16,539 nucleotides of DNA from assembly GCA_964410015.1 (NCBI GenBank), contig CAYPFV010000061.1:1-16539 (forward strand), given 5' to 3'. The notes beneath the pieces were generated by a model. The model saw only the letters and a list, made by a program, of their open reading frames with translations, ran no database searches and was not told where the DNA came from. Below are positions 1 through 6,814 of the stretch, in pieces. Each line of letters starts with the position of its first letter. The stretch's first letter is position 1. The position numbers were made by a program, and so were the translations under genes. Origin of the DNA: SKVR01 sp964410015. GTDB taxonomy: Bacteria > Bacteroidota > Bacteroidia > Bacteroidales > UBA7960.

Positions 1-65
1 TAGTTCTGTAGTCTGTTGCCATAATTCACATAGTCAACTATCGTAATGATCCCTATTTTTTTCAT
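1..65 (-). CDS. Polysaccharide pyruvyl transferase family protein, N-terminal fragment (cut by window edge)
   Basis: Only the first 21 codons lie in the window; the gene continues past base 1. The ATG is the complement of 63-65. The peptide begins MKKIGIITI and continues DYVNYGNRLQN, with the next codon starting TA. A short hydrophobic strand followed by an N-Y-G-N-x-L-Q-N motif is typical of the start of the polysaccharide pyruvyl transferase family (PF04230), whose members add pyruvate ketals to, or otherwise modify, exopolysaccharides and capsules. It starts 101 nt after the stop of the upstream sugar transferase on the same strand, which fits a polysaccharide locus continuing to the left. 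No strong Shine-Dalgarno is visible; the leader is A-rich, as is usual in Bacteroidota. The call rests on 21 residues and the neighbour, so the family is likely but the exact activity is unknown. Confidence 0.68.
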   Translation of the reverse strand, partial: MKKIGIITIVDYVNYGNRLQN

Positions 66-166
66 TGCTTTTGCTTTTTTTAGTATCGCCTTGTAAACCT
101 AATCGTTATTCAATAGCTTTCAAGGATTCAACATCTCAACCTCGTTTCAACTTTTCTCAATCATTT

Positions 167-1309
167 TCACACATTTTCCTCCTGCAACAGCGCAGGAATG
201 GTTTTGAGGATGATCATCACATCACCCCAGAAGTTATAATTGTTGGCGTAGTCGATGTCGAGTTGTTTTCGTTCGTCGGCAGATAGTTTTTTACCTTTTC
301 CGCGGGTTGTCACCTGCCATAGTCCGGTAAGGCCTGCAGGTGCGAGGAAACGTTGGCTCCATTCGTTGTTGGTAAGAAGTTCTGCCTCGTAAAGTGGCAG
401 GGGGCGGTTGCCCACCACCGACATATCACCTTTGAGGATGTTGAAGAGTTGGGGCAATTCATCGATGCTGGTGTTGCGGATGAATTTTCCCACTTTGGTG
501 ATGCGCGGGTCGTTGGCCATTTTGAAAAAGGCGTTTTCTTCCTTGCTTTTTTTCTGCTCCAGGAATTCGGCCTCTGGCATAAAATCGTCTTCATTCATGA
601 GCATAACATCATCTTCACGCTTATCATTTTTCAGTGCCTGCATCTGTTCCATCTCCTTGTCCAGTATCTTTTCGCCGCCATATTGGTTTTGCTTCATCAG
701 TGCATCCACCCTTTTGTCGGCATCCATATACATAGACCGGAATTTGTAGAAGGGGAATATGTGGTATGCAGTACCCACTCTTTTGGCAGCATAAAACACC
801 TTTCCTTTCGATTCCAGGCGTATAGCAATGGCAATCAGAATAAAAAGTGGTGATAGCAAGATGATGCCTGTCAGTGAAAGGATGATATCCATCGTTCTTT
901 TCCAAAGCGGAAGTCCTTTCCACTGATAATTGCCAGGGTGAATATACTTTGGTTTGTTTTTCTGTTTTTGGGCAAACTCTGCCCTATTTTGCAGGTCGGC
1001 AAAACGAAATTCTGGTTCGAAAATGTCCTCAACACCCTCTTTAACCAGTTTTTTGTATGGTTTTGCATCATTACTGATCAGGAAAAGACTTGTTTTTCCG
1101 GGTATGTTTGCCCTTATCAGTCTTATTTGCTCTGTTTCCGTTGGCGATGCTCCGTTGGTTTGGAATATCACAGCATCTGTTTTTTTCTGCGCCTGCAATT
1201 TATCAATGAAGCTGGTTGTTGATTTTTTTTTAATAACAGTGGTTTCAACCGATCCATCCTTTATTTTTTGGATAATCTCCTGGTTATCAGATATTACGAT
1301 ATACTTCAT
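167..1309 (-). CDS. Exopolysaccharide sugar transferase (polyprenyl-phosphate phosphoglycosyl transferase) with N-terminal receiver-like domain
   Basis: 380 aa. Residues 137-375 form a bacterial sugar transferase domain (PF02397), which moves a sugar-1-phosphate onto undecaprenyl phosphate at the inner membrane to begin exopolysaccharide repeat units. Visible signatures: WKRTMD at 136, a hydrophobic re-entrant or membrane helix at 141-163, FYKFRSM at 187-193, DPRIT at 267, the catalytic Asp-Glu in SIDELPQLFNILKGDMSVVGNRP (281-303), and PAGLTGLWQV near 324-333. Residues 1-110 resemble a degenerate CheY fold: VISD at the start, AVIFQ where the phosphoacceptor strand should be (no Asp), LFLISNDA, and EP instead of the Lys-Pro. 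A highly charged insert at about 194-262 separates the FRSM and DPRIT motifs, longer than in typical members. It lies 105 nt after a free-standing receiver gene and 101 nt before a pyruvyl transferase start. Family call is firm; the sugar donor is unknown. Confidence 0.93.
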   Translation of the reverse strand: MKYIVISDNQEIIQKIKDGSVETTVIKKKSTTSFIDKLQAQKKTDAVIFQTNGASPTETEQIRLIRANIPGKTSLFLISNDAKPYKKLVKEGVEDIFEPEFRFADLQNRAEFAQKQKNKPKYIHPGNYQWKGLPLWKRTMDIILSLTGIILLSPLFILIAIAIRLESKGKVFYAAKRVGTAYHIFPFYKFRSMYMDADKRVDALMKQNQYGGEKILDKEMEQMQALKNDKREDDVMLMNEDDFMPEAEFLEQKKSKEENAFFKMANDPRITKVGKFIRNTSIDELPQLFNILKGDMSVVGNRPLPLYEAELLTNNEWSQRFLAPAGLTGLWQVTTRGKGKKLSADERKQLDIDYANNYNFWGDVMIILKTIPALLQEENV

Positions 1310-1371
1310 CCTTGTCGGTTTAAAATGAATGAAATGGGTTTAAGATTGAAAAATACATCAGTTCAACTCAA

Positions 1372-1395
1372 ATCAGGTTTTTGCAAAGACCTGAT
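1372..1395 (-). terminator. Hairpin between response regulator and sugar transferase
   Basis: A perfect 7-bp inverted repeat (ATCAGGT / ACCTGAT, arms 1372-1378 and 1389-1395, 10-nt loop) begins 19 nt after the response-regulator stop. On the minus strand it is followed by ATTTGAG rather than a T-run, so it could be a weak terminator, an attenuator or an RNA-processing site. It suggests the sugar transferase has partly separate expression. Confidence 0.35.
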
Positions 1396-1414
1396 AGTAT
1401 GAATATACCATTTG

Positions 1415-1792
1415 TCAGGCAATTTTTCGTGCCAGCACGTTTTCGATTCGCACAAGTAATTCAGAAGGGTTGAAAGGTTTGATAAGGTAGTCATCAGCTC
1501 CCAGTTTGAGCAGTTCAATTTTTTCCATACTTTTATCAATGCTGGAGAGCACGATAACAGGAATGTCTTTGTAAAGACCACTGGATTTTAATTGGGTTAC
1601 AAAAGATTTGCCATCCACATCGGGCATCATCAGGTCGGTAACGATCAGGTCGGGTTCGAATCCGTCATTAAGTACTTCCAGGGCATTGGCGCCATTAAAA
1701 GCATCGCGGATCTCGAATTCTTTTTCAAGCATTACTTTGAGTAATGTTCTGAATTCATTTTTGTCATCTACAAGCAGGATTTTTGTTTTCAT
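1415..1792 (-). CDS. Single-domain (CheY-like) response regulator
   Basis: 125 aa, one receiver domain and nothing else. The acidic pair is D9-D10 in ILLVDD, the phosphoacceptor is D53 in IVTDLMMPD, the conserved Ser/Thr position is S83 in VIVLSS, and the invariant Lys is K105 in LIKPF. All residues needed for phosphorylation are present. With no output domain it must act through a protein partner, either as a phosphate shuttle or by binding a target. The next gene downstream is a sugar transferase with an inactive receiver-like domain, a tempting partner, but this is inference. The LruC lipoprotein gene ends 228 nt upstream and has its own hairpin, so this gene probably has its own promoter. 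I could not identify one with confidence. Confidence 0.95.
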   Translation of the reverse strand: MKTKILLVDDKNEFRTLLKVMLEKEFEIRDAFNGANALEVLNDGFEPDLIVTDLMMPDVDGKSFVTQLKSSGLYKDIPVIVLSSIDKSMEKIELLKLGADDYLIKPFNPSELLVRIENVLARKIA

Positions 1793-1962
1793 ATGAGAAT
1801 TTTTTTATTTGTTTATAATTTGATTAATTCGGTCAGATGGATCTCGCCAAAAAACCGGTTTTGTGTTTTTGTCCAAGCCACGAAATTTAATCATCCGTGT
1901 GTGTCAATACTATTGTTGTGGCTCGGTTCATTTTTGGGAATTATTTTTCTAAGCATGCAGGA

Positions 1963-1988
1963 AACAGGTTGCTGCTTAGCAACCTGTT
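1963..1988 (-). terminator. Hairpin downstream of the LruC lipoprotein gene
   Basis: A perfect 10-bp inverted repeat (AACAGGTTGC, 6-nt loop, GCAACCTGTT) starts 32 nt after the LruC stop codon. On the minus strand only a short TTT follows, so it is a strong stem with a weak U-tract. It most likely marks the 3' end of the LruC transcript. Being nearly symmetrical, it could work in either direction. Confidence 0.5.
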
Positions 1989-2020
1989 GAAAAATCATTA
2001 TGGTTATATATGTTTTTAAA

Positions 2021-4117
2021 TTAGTCTTCGGGTTCATAAAACAATAGTGCGTTATTTTTATATCCGGGTTTGTCTCTGTACCAGTCGGGGTAAGATGATC
2101 CCTGGCTTTTTGCCCACAATTGAAACATATTGTAAGCTTTTGTAATGTCATTTTTTTCCTGTGGGTAGATGAATTTTTCGGGAATGTTGAGTGCCCATGG
2201 CAGCAATTCATCCGCCACATAATATTTTTGTTGCTCAGGATCTGATTTGTCTTGTCTTGTGGAAAACAGATCCGTATCGGCAAGGTCGGTGGGAGGATGC
2301 ATGGGCAGATGCACCTCTTTTCCCCTGTTTTGATTTACGATGATAAAGGGGTTGTAAGGCGCTGCATCTAATTGTTCAGCCGGCAAAGGGTTTTCAAAGG
2401 TGATACTGATGCGCATGGTATCGGGCGTTACAAAAGGTTGTCCGGTAGTGGTATTGATACCCGATCCTCCGCCGGGATGTGGCATTATTTCAAATGCATT
2501 ATCAAAAGCAATGATGGTTGCCAGTGATTGATTGGCTTCTGTCCCGTTGTTGTTAAAGGTGATATAGTCGTCCGTTATTCTGGTGCCGGTTATTTCGAGT
2601 ATATTTTCAGGGTTGGTGTTGAGTGAAAAACCAAAACCGTTTTTGTAGGAAGCGCCAATGGCTCTCAATACCACGGAAACCTCCATTTCCATGATTTCGT
2701 TGCGTGGGTTGGCAATATGTTTGAAATTGTAATCAATTACCATGTCGTTGAAATCGTAATCTCCTTTTCCTGGCCACAGGTCTTCGAAAACGAGGGAACC
2801 GAAGGATTCTTCTGCAGGATATTGATAATCAAAGGATCTGTCTGGGTCTTCGGGGTAATCGTCAAAAACATCCGAAACGCCATCATTATCAGTGTCTTCA
2901 GGTGAATCAATGGGCTGGTAAATGTCTTTTTGAACGGCGGTAAAGGGGGTAACGGTAGAATAAAAGACAGCATCATTAAAATCTTCATCGCTCCTTTCAT
3001 CGCGTCTAACGTCTTCAAAACCAATGATCATGAGTTCTCTGGGTTCATCGTAGAGCAATACATTGTGTTTTTGCAGATCAGGGTCTTCTTCTACATTGAG
3101 GTATGAATTTGAAAAATGAGTGTAGTATCCATAATCCACCGATCCGAATTGAAAAGCATTGGCAATGAGAAACCATCCTATAGTAATTCCATCAGGAAAA
3201 ACAGGATCGAAGAGATTGGTTTCCGGGTCAAGATACATAAGTTGAACTTTGTCGCCGGTCATCAGGTTTCCGCCTGATCCGTAGTAAGAAGCATTGGGGA
3301 AAATGATGGTCATATCCTCGATATCTTCTTTGCTGGCCGGTGGATTTCCGGTAGGATAGGTGTAATAACCCAGGGCGTTTTTATATCCTGCTCCTTCATG
3401 GACAAAAGTAACCCACACTTCGGCATCCTCAATCAAAACCAGATTGGTTTCAGCAGCATTTGACAGATACTGGGGGTGTGTTGCCGGCAGTTCTGATCCT
3501 TCCGGTAAGGATGCGTTAATGTCTTCCAGCAGTTCCTGGCTTACCTGATCCGGTTCATCCAAATAATAGGGATAACCGGTGTAATATGCCCATTCACCCA
3601 ATACATAATATTCGTCTACCTGTTGGGGTAGTGCCAAAGATTTGGGCATTGGTGCATTTTGCTCCTGGTTGTTGCGTTCTTCCATTGTTGCTCCCGGATA
3701 AATATCCAGAATATCGTTGTTGAGTGCTACGGTGGTGAGGGTAGGGAATCCGGTGTGTTTTACCAGCACATACAAACTGTCGAAACGGCTGGCAGGGTTG
3801 ATAGTGGTGTGGATAATTCCTTCCGAATTGCTTATGCCTTTAAATATGAGATTTTTTTGCGCTTCTTCGTTTACGATACCCATTTCGTTGAGGGGATTTG
3901 CTGTATAGAGTTCTGCATATACTCCTTTACTGCTTTCATCTTGGGGATTGCGCAGGTGTATGTTAATTTCGTACTGCTTAACGGTGGCAAAATCAAATCC
4001 TTCATATTCGCCAGGATCACCTTGAAGGTCTCCATTTTCAATTTGCTCCTGCAGACAAGAAGAAAAACCAATGAGAAAAAAAAGCGATAATAGTTGAGTT
4101 AATTTTATATTTTTCAT
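2021..4117 (-). CDS. LruC / DUF4114 domain surface lipoprotein
   Basis: 698 aa. Residues 1-21 are a lipoprotein signal peptide with a short basic n-region, a hydrophobic core and a lipobox ending FSSC (Cys21), so the mature protein should be lipid-anchored to the outer membrane and may face the surface. Residues 40-130 are a beta-rich N-terminal domain. Residues 230-395 match DUF4114: EGAGYKNALGYYTY, then ITIGWFLIANAF, then DEDFNDAVFY. Residues 407-427 hold an acidic thrombospondin type-3-like, probably calcium-binding repeat (DTDNDGVSDVFDDYPEDPD). Residues 435-690 match the LruC C-terminal domain, with a second DYDFNDMV motif at 453 and GASYKNGFGFSLN near 488-500. LruC-type proteins were named from a Leptospira antigen and are frequent in Bacteroidota; their function is not established. 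It begins 199 nt after the sigma-54 activator gene, which makes it a candidate target. Confidence 0.9.
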   Translation of the reverse strand: MKNIKLTQLLSLFFLIGFSSCLQEQIENGDLQGDPGEYEGFDFATVKQYEINIHLRNPQDESSKGVYAELYTANPLNEMGIVNEEAQKNLIFKGISNSEGIIHTTINPASRFDSLYVLVKHTGFPTLTTVALNNDILDIYPGATMEERNNQEQNAPMPKSLALPQQVDEYYVLGEWAYYTGYPYYLDEPDQVSQELLEDINASLPEGSELPATHPQYLSNAAETNLVLIEDAEVWVTFVHEGAGYKNALGYYTYPTGNPPASKEDIEDMTIIFPNASYYGSGGNLMTGDKVQLMYLDPETNLFDPVFPDGITIGWFLIANAFQFGSVDYGYYTHFSNSYLNVEEDPDLQKHNVLLYDEPRELMIIGFEDVRRDERSDEDFNDAVFYSTVTPFTAVQKDIYQPIDSPEDTDNDGVSDVFDDYPEDPDRSFDYQYPAEESFGSLVFEDLWPGKGDYDFNDMVIDYNFKHIANPRNEIMEMEVSVVLRAIGASYKNGFGFSLNTNPENILEITGTRITDDYITFNNNGTEANQSLATIIAFDNAFEIMPHPGGGSGINTTTGQPFVTPDTMRISITFENPLPAEQLDAAPYNPFIIVNQNRGKEVHLPMHPPTDLADTDLFSTRQDKSDPEQQKYYVADELLPWALNIPEKFIYPQEKNDITKAYNMFQLWAKSQGSSYPDWYRDKPGYKNNALLFYEPED

Positions 4118-4243
4118 TATTTTATTTTTTGTTACATTAATGGTTCAAGGCAAATCACGAAGTGTGCCATTATTTGTAAATCACATAAAATCAAATCAAT
4201 ATAATTTTACCGATGTATTTATTTTCTAATGTTTCTTCGGTTT

Positions 4244-4279
4244 CGAATACAATTTTCTTCGGAAATGGTGATGTATTCG
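4244..4279 (-). repeat. Inverted repeat between the sigma-54 activator and the LruC gene
   Basis: CGAATACA (4244-4251) and TGTATTCG (4272-4279) are perfect complements. Inside them ATTTTC and GGAAAT extend the stem with one G-T pair around a ttc loop, leaving a GGTGA bulge. It sits 37 nt past the activator stop and about 127 nt upstream of the LruC start. No T-run follows on the minus strand, so it may be an RNA structure at the operon end or a regulator binding site for the LruC gene. Confidence 0.35.
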
Positions 4280-4316
4280 TTCTATCGATTGAATCAATGA
4301 AGTAGCAACTAAATCT

Positions 4317-5705
4317 TTATTTTGGTATGGTTATCTGGTATTTTTTAATTCGTCTGAACAGAGCGTTCCAATCGAGATTAAGCAATTTGGCAGCTTCAGA
4401 TTTGTTGTAGTTTGTTTTTTGAAGTGCCTGGATGATGGTGTTTTTTTCAATTTGCTCCAGATTGAAGGTTTGGTGAGTGTGGTTTTCATTTGGAGGTTCC
4501 CAATTCTTTTGTGATGTGTTGATGGCAAAATGTGCGGGTTTCAGTTCATGATCTCTGCAGAGAATGATGGCTCTCTCAATCAGGTTTTTCAGTTCTCTGA
4601 TGTTTCCCGGAAAATTATATTCATTGAGCATTTTTAAAGAATCCTGGTTTAAGTAAAGGTCTCTTTTGCCCATTTTTTCACCGAGTGTTTTCACAAAATA
4701 CTGTGTTAGTATCCCTATGTCTTCTCTTCTTTCCCTTAAAGGTGGAAGAGTGATGATGAATGTACCGAGTCTGTGAAAAAGATCGAGTCGGAATGTTTTC
4801 CCTGCAGAGATTTCTTCTATTGGTTTGTTGGTAGCCGCAATAAATCTGATGTCAAATTCTTTGGGTTTTTGTGTTCCGATTTTTACGAAAGTTCTGTCTT
4901 CGAGAACTCTGAGGAGTTTAACCTGTAGTTGCAAATCCATGTCGCCAATTTCATCAAAAAAGAGCGATCCGCCGTTAGCGGTTTCAAACCACCCTGCTTT
5001 ATCCTGGTTGGCACCGGTGAAGCTACCTTTTTTATATCCGAAAAATTCGCTTTCGAATAGCGATTCGGGTACTGCCGACATGTTCACTGCACCGAAGAAT
5101 TCGTTTTTTCTGCTGCTGAGGTTGTGTATTCCTCTTGCAACCAGTTCTTTACCTGTTCCGCTTTCACCAATGATCAAAACGGAGGTGTCGGGCGTTTGTG
5201 CCACCATCTCCATTTGTTCCATTACTTCTTTGATCATTTTGTTTTCACCGATGATGGTATTTCCCAGTTGCTCATCTAACTGTTTGTTCAGATACTTGTT
5301 TTTGTTGTTTGTCTTTTGAAGCTGATCTTTTATCCGGGCATATTTTTGTGTTCTTTCTATTGCCATCCAGATGTTTTGAGGCGACAATGGTTTTTGAAGA
5401 AAATCGGTTACGCCCAGTCGCATCGCTTTTATTACGGTATCCATATTTGCATCGGAGCTGATCATGATCATTTCGGTGTCGGGGCTTTTTTCTTTAATGG
5501 CATGAAGCAATTCAATACCATTTATTTCGGGCAGTCTGAAATCGCAAACAGCAATGTCGATATTTTGTCGTGACATCGTCTTCATTGCTTCTGAAGGGGA
5601 AGCGGCAAGAAAAACACTGAGTTTTTGTTCCAGTACCGATTTCAAAAGATTTCGTATTACCGGATCATCGTCAATGATCAAAACTTTTATATTGTGTGGG
5701 TTCAT
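4317..5705 (-). CDS. NtrC-family sigma-54-dependent response regulator
   Basis: 462 aa with the full NtrC order. Receiver at about 6-120: D12-D14 acidic residues, phosphoacceptor D55 in AVCDFRLPE, K105 in LQKPL. AAA+ domain at about 148-385: Walker A GESGTGKE at 180-187, the sigma-54 contact loop as GSFTGA at 227-232 (Ser in place of the first Ala of GAFTGA), Walker B LFFDE near 248-252, and the sensor motif FRLDLFHRL. A C-terminal Fis-type helix-turn-helix occupies about 420-460 (NKSEAAKLLNL, then FRRIKKY). When phosphorylated it should oligomerise at an enhancer and open RNA polymerase-sigma-54 promoters. Its ATG overlaps the upstream kinase stop by 4 nt (ATGA), indicating translational coupling and a cognate pair. 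The LruC lipoprotein gene next door is the nearest candidate target. Confidence 0.96.
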   Translation of the reverse strand: MNPHNIKVLIIDDDPVIRNLLKSVLEQKLSVFLAASPSEAMKTMSRQNIDIAVCDFRLPEINGIELLHAIKEKSPDTEMIMISSDANMDTVIKAMRLGVTDFLQKPLSPQNIWMAIERTQKYARIKDQLQKTNNKNKYLNKQLDEQLGNTIIGENKMIKEVMEQMEMVAQTPDTSVLIIGESGTGKELVARGIHNLSSRKNEFFGAVNMSAVPESLFESEFFGYKKGSFTGANQDKAGWFETANGGSLFFDEIGDMDLQLQVKLLRVLEDRTFVKIGTQKPKEFDIRFIAATNKPIEEISAGKTFRLDLFHRLGTFIITLPPLRERREDIGILTQYFVKTLGEKMGKRDLYLNQDSLKMLNEYNFPGNIRELKNLIERAIILCRDHELKPAHFAINTSQKNWEPPNENHTHQTFNLEQIEKNTIIQALQKTNYNKSEAAKLLNLDWNALFRRIKKYQITIPK

Positions 5706-6811
5706 GCGTTGGTAGTTATTGTTTCTTTAACCGGTAATGAGATGGTGATAGTGGTTCCCTCTCCCGGTTTACTTTTTACCCTCAGTTTACCCTGGTTCTT
5801 GTTCACAAAATCTTTTATCAGGATAATGCCCAGTCCGGTACCTTTTTCGTTGTTAGTGCCCATAGTAGAAACCACATCGCCGGTTTCAAAGAGTTTTTTC
5901 CGTACTTCCTCTTTGATTCCTATTCCATTATCTTTTACCGATATATCCACTGTATCGTCATCGTTTTTGGAGGCACTCACCAGAATTTTTCCGCCGGGAT
6001 GAGAAAATTTAATGGCATTGCTGATGAGGTTTCTCAAAACAGTGTGTATGGTTATTTCATCAAACCATCCTGTGAGGTTTTTATCTACTTCCGTGGTAAG
6101 TTTAATTTCTTTTTGAGATGCATTGGCATGAAGCAATAAGAAACATTCAGATACAATGTTGTAGATATTGTTTATAGCAGGGAAAAACCGGATGTTATCA
6201 CTTTGGAATTTAGTCCATTCCAGCAGGTTTTCAATCAATGATTTAGTTTCTTTGGTAGAAACTTCCAGGTTTTTCATTATGGATGTAAACTTACTGCTAT
6301 TTGGTTCTAGCATTCCGTTGTTGATCATATCGAAGGTGAAAATGATAGAATTGAGCGGTGATTTTATATCGTGCGCAATAATGGAGTAAAGTTTGTCGCG
6401 TGTATTGTTCATTTCAATAATTTTATTTTTTGCTTTTGCCAGATCAACATGGTTTTTGATCCTCACCAGCAGTTCTTCGCGGTTAAAAGGTTTTGTAATG
6501 TAGTCTACCCCCCCGGCTTTAAATCCTTCCACAATGTCTTCGGTTTGGTTTTTGGCCGTTAGAAATATAACTGGTATGTCAGCAGTTTTGGGGTTTTCTT
6601 TTAAAATTCTGCAGGTTTCCAGACCATCCATTTCGGGCATCATAATGTCGAGCAAAATCAAATCAGTATGAATTTTCTCTAATAATTCAAGGGTCTTTTC
6701 ACCGCTAGTAGCCAAGGCCAGGTTGTAGTTTTTGTCTTTAAGAAAGCTGCTTACCACTCTCAGATTTTGATGGTTGTCGTCAACAATCAGAATTGTGATC
6801 TTTTTGTCCAT
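5702..6811 (-). CDS. REC-histidine kinase (response regulator/sensor hybrid without membrane segments)
   Basis: 369 aa, cytoplasmic. An N-terminal receiver (about 5-122) carries D11-D12, phosphoacceptor D55 in LILLDIMMPE and K108 in ITKPFN. A short coiled-coil linker leads to HisKA with H147 in IIAHDIKSPLNS, then HATPase_c with the N box in LRNLISNAIKFSHPGG (259-274), G1 DNGIGI near 294 and G2 GTGLGI near 324. There is no sensor domain, so the input is probably phosphorylation of its own receiver, most plausibly by the hybrid kinase encoded 3 nt upstream. Its output is probably the NtrC-type regulator whose start codon overlaps its stop. This makes it the middle step of a multi-protein relay. 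The domain call is firm; the direction of phosphate flow is inferred from gene order. Confidence 0.95.
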   Translation of the reverse strand: MDKKITILIVDDNHQNLRVVSSFLKDKNYNLALATSGEKTLELLEKIHTDLILLDIMMPEMDGLETCRILKENPKTADIPVIFLTAKNQTEDIVEGFKAGGVDYITKPFNREELLVRIKNHVDLAKAKNKIIEMNNTRDKLYSIIAHDIKSPLNSIIFTFDMINNGMLEPNSSKFTSIMKNLEVSTKETKSLIENLLEWTKFQSDNIRFFPAINNIYNIVSECFLLLHANASQKEIKLTTEVDKNLTGWFDEITIHTVLRNLISNAIKFSHPGGKILVSASKNDDDTVDISVKDNGIGIKEEVRKKLFETGDVVSTMGTNNEKGTGLGIILIKDFVNKNQGKLRVKSKPGEGTTITISLPVKETITTNA

Positions 6812-6814
6812 TAT

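Noticed and set aside
1418..1434. TGGCACG-AAAAA-TTGCC sigma-54-like match on the minus strand ahead of the sugar transferase
   Set aside because: Spacing between GG and GC is 11 instead of 10, and it lies in the codons for the response regulator's C-terminal LARKIA, so coding constraint explains it.
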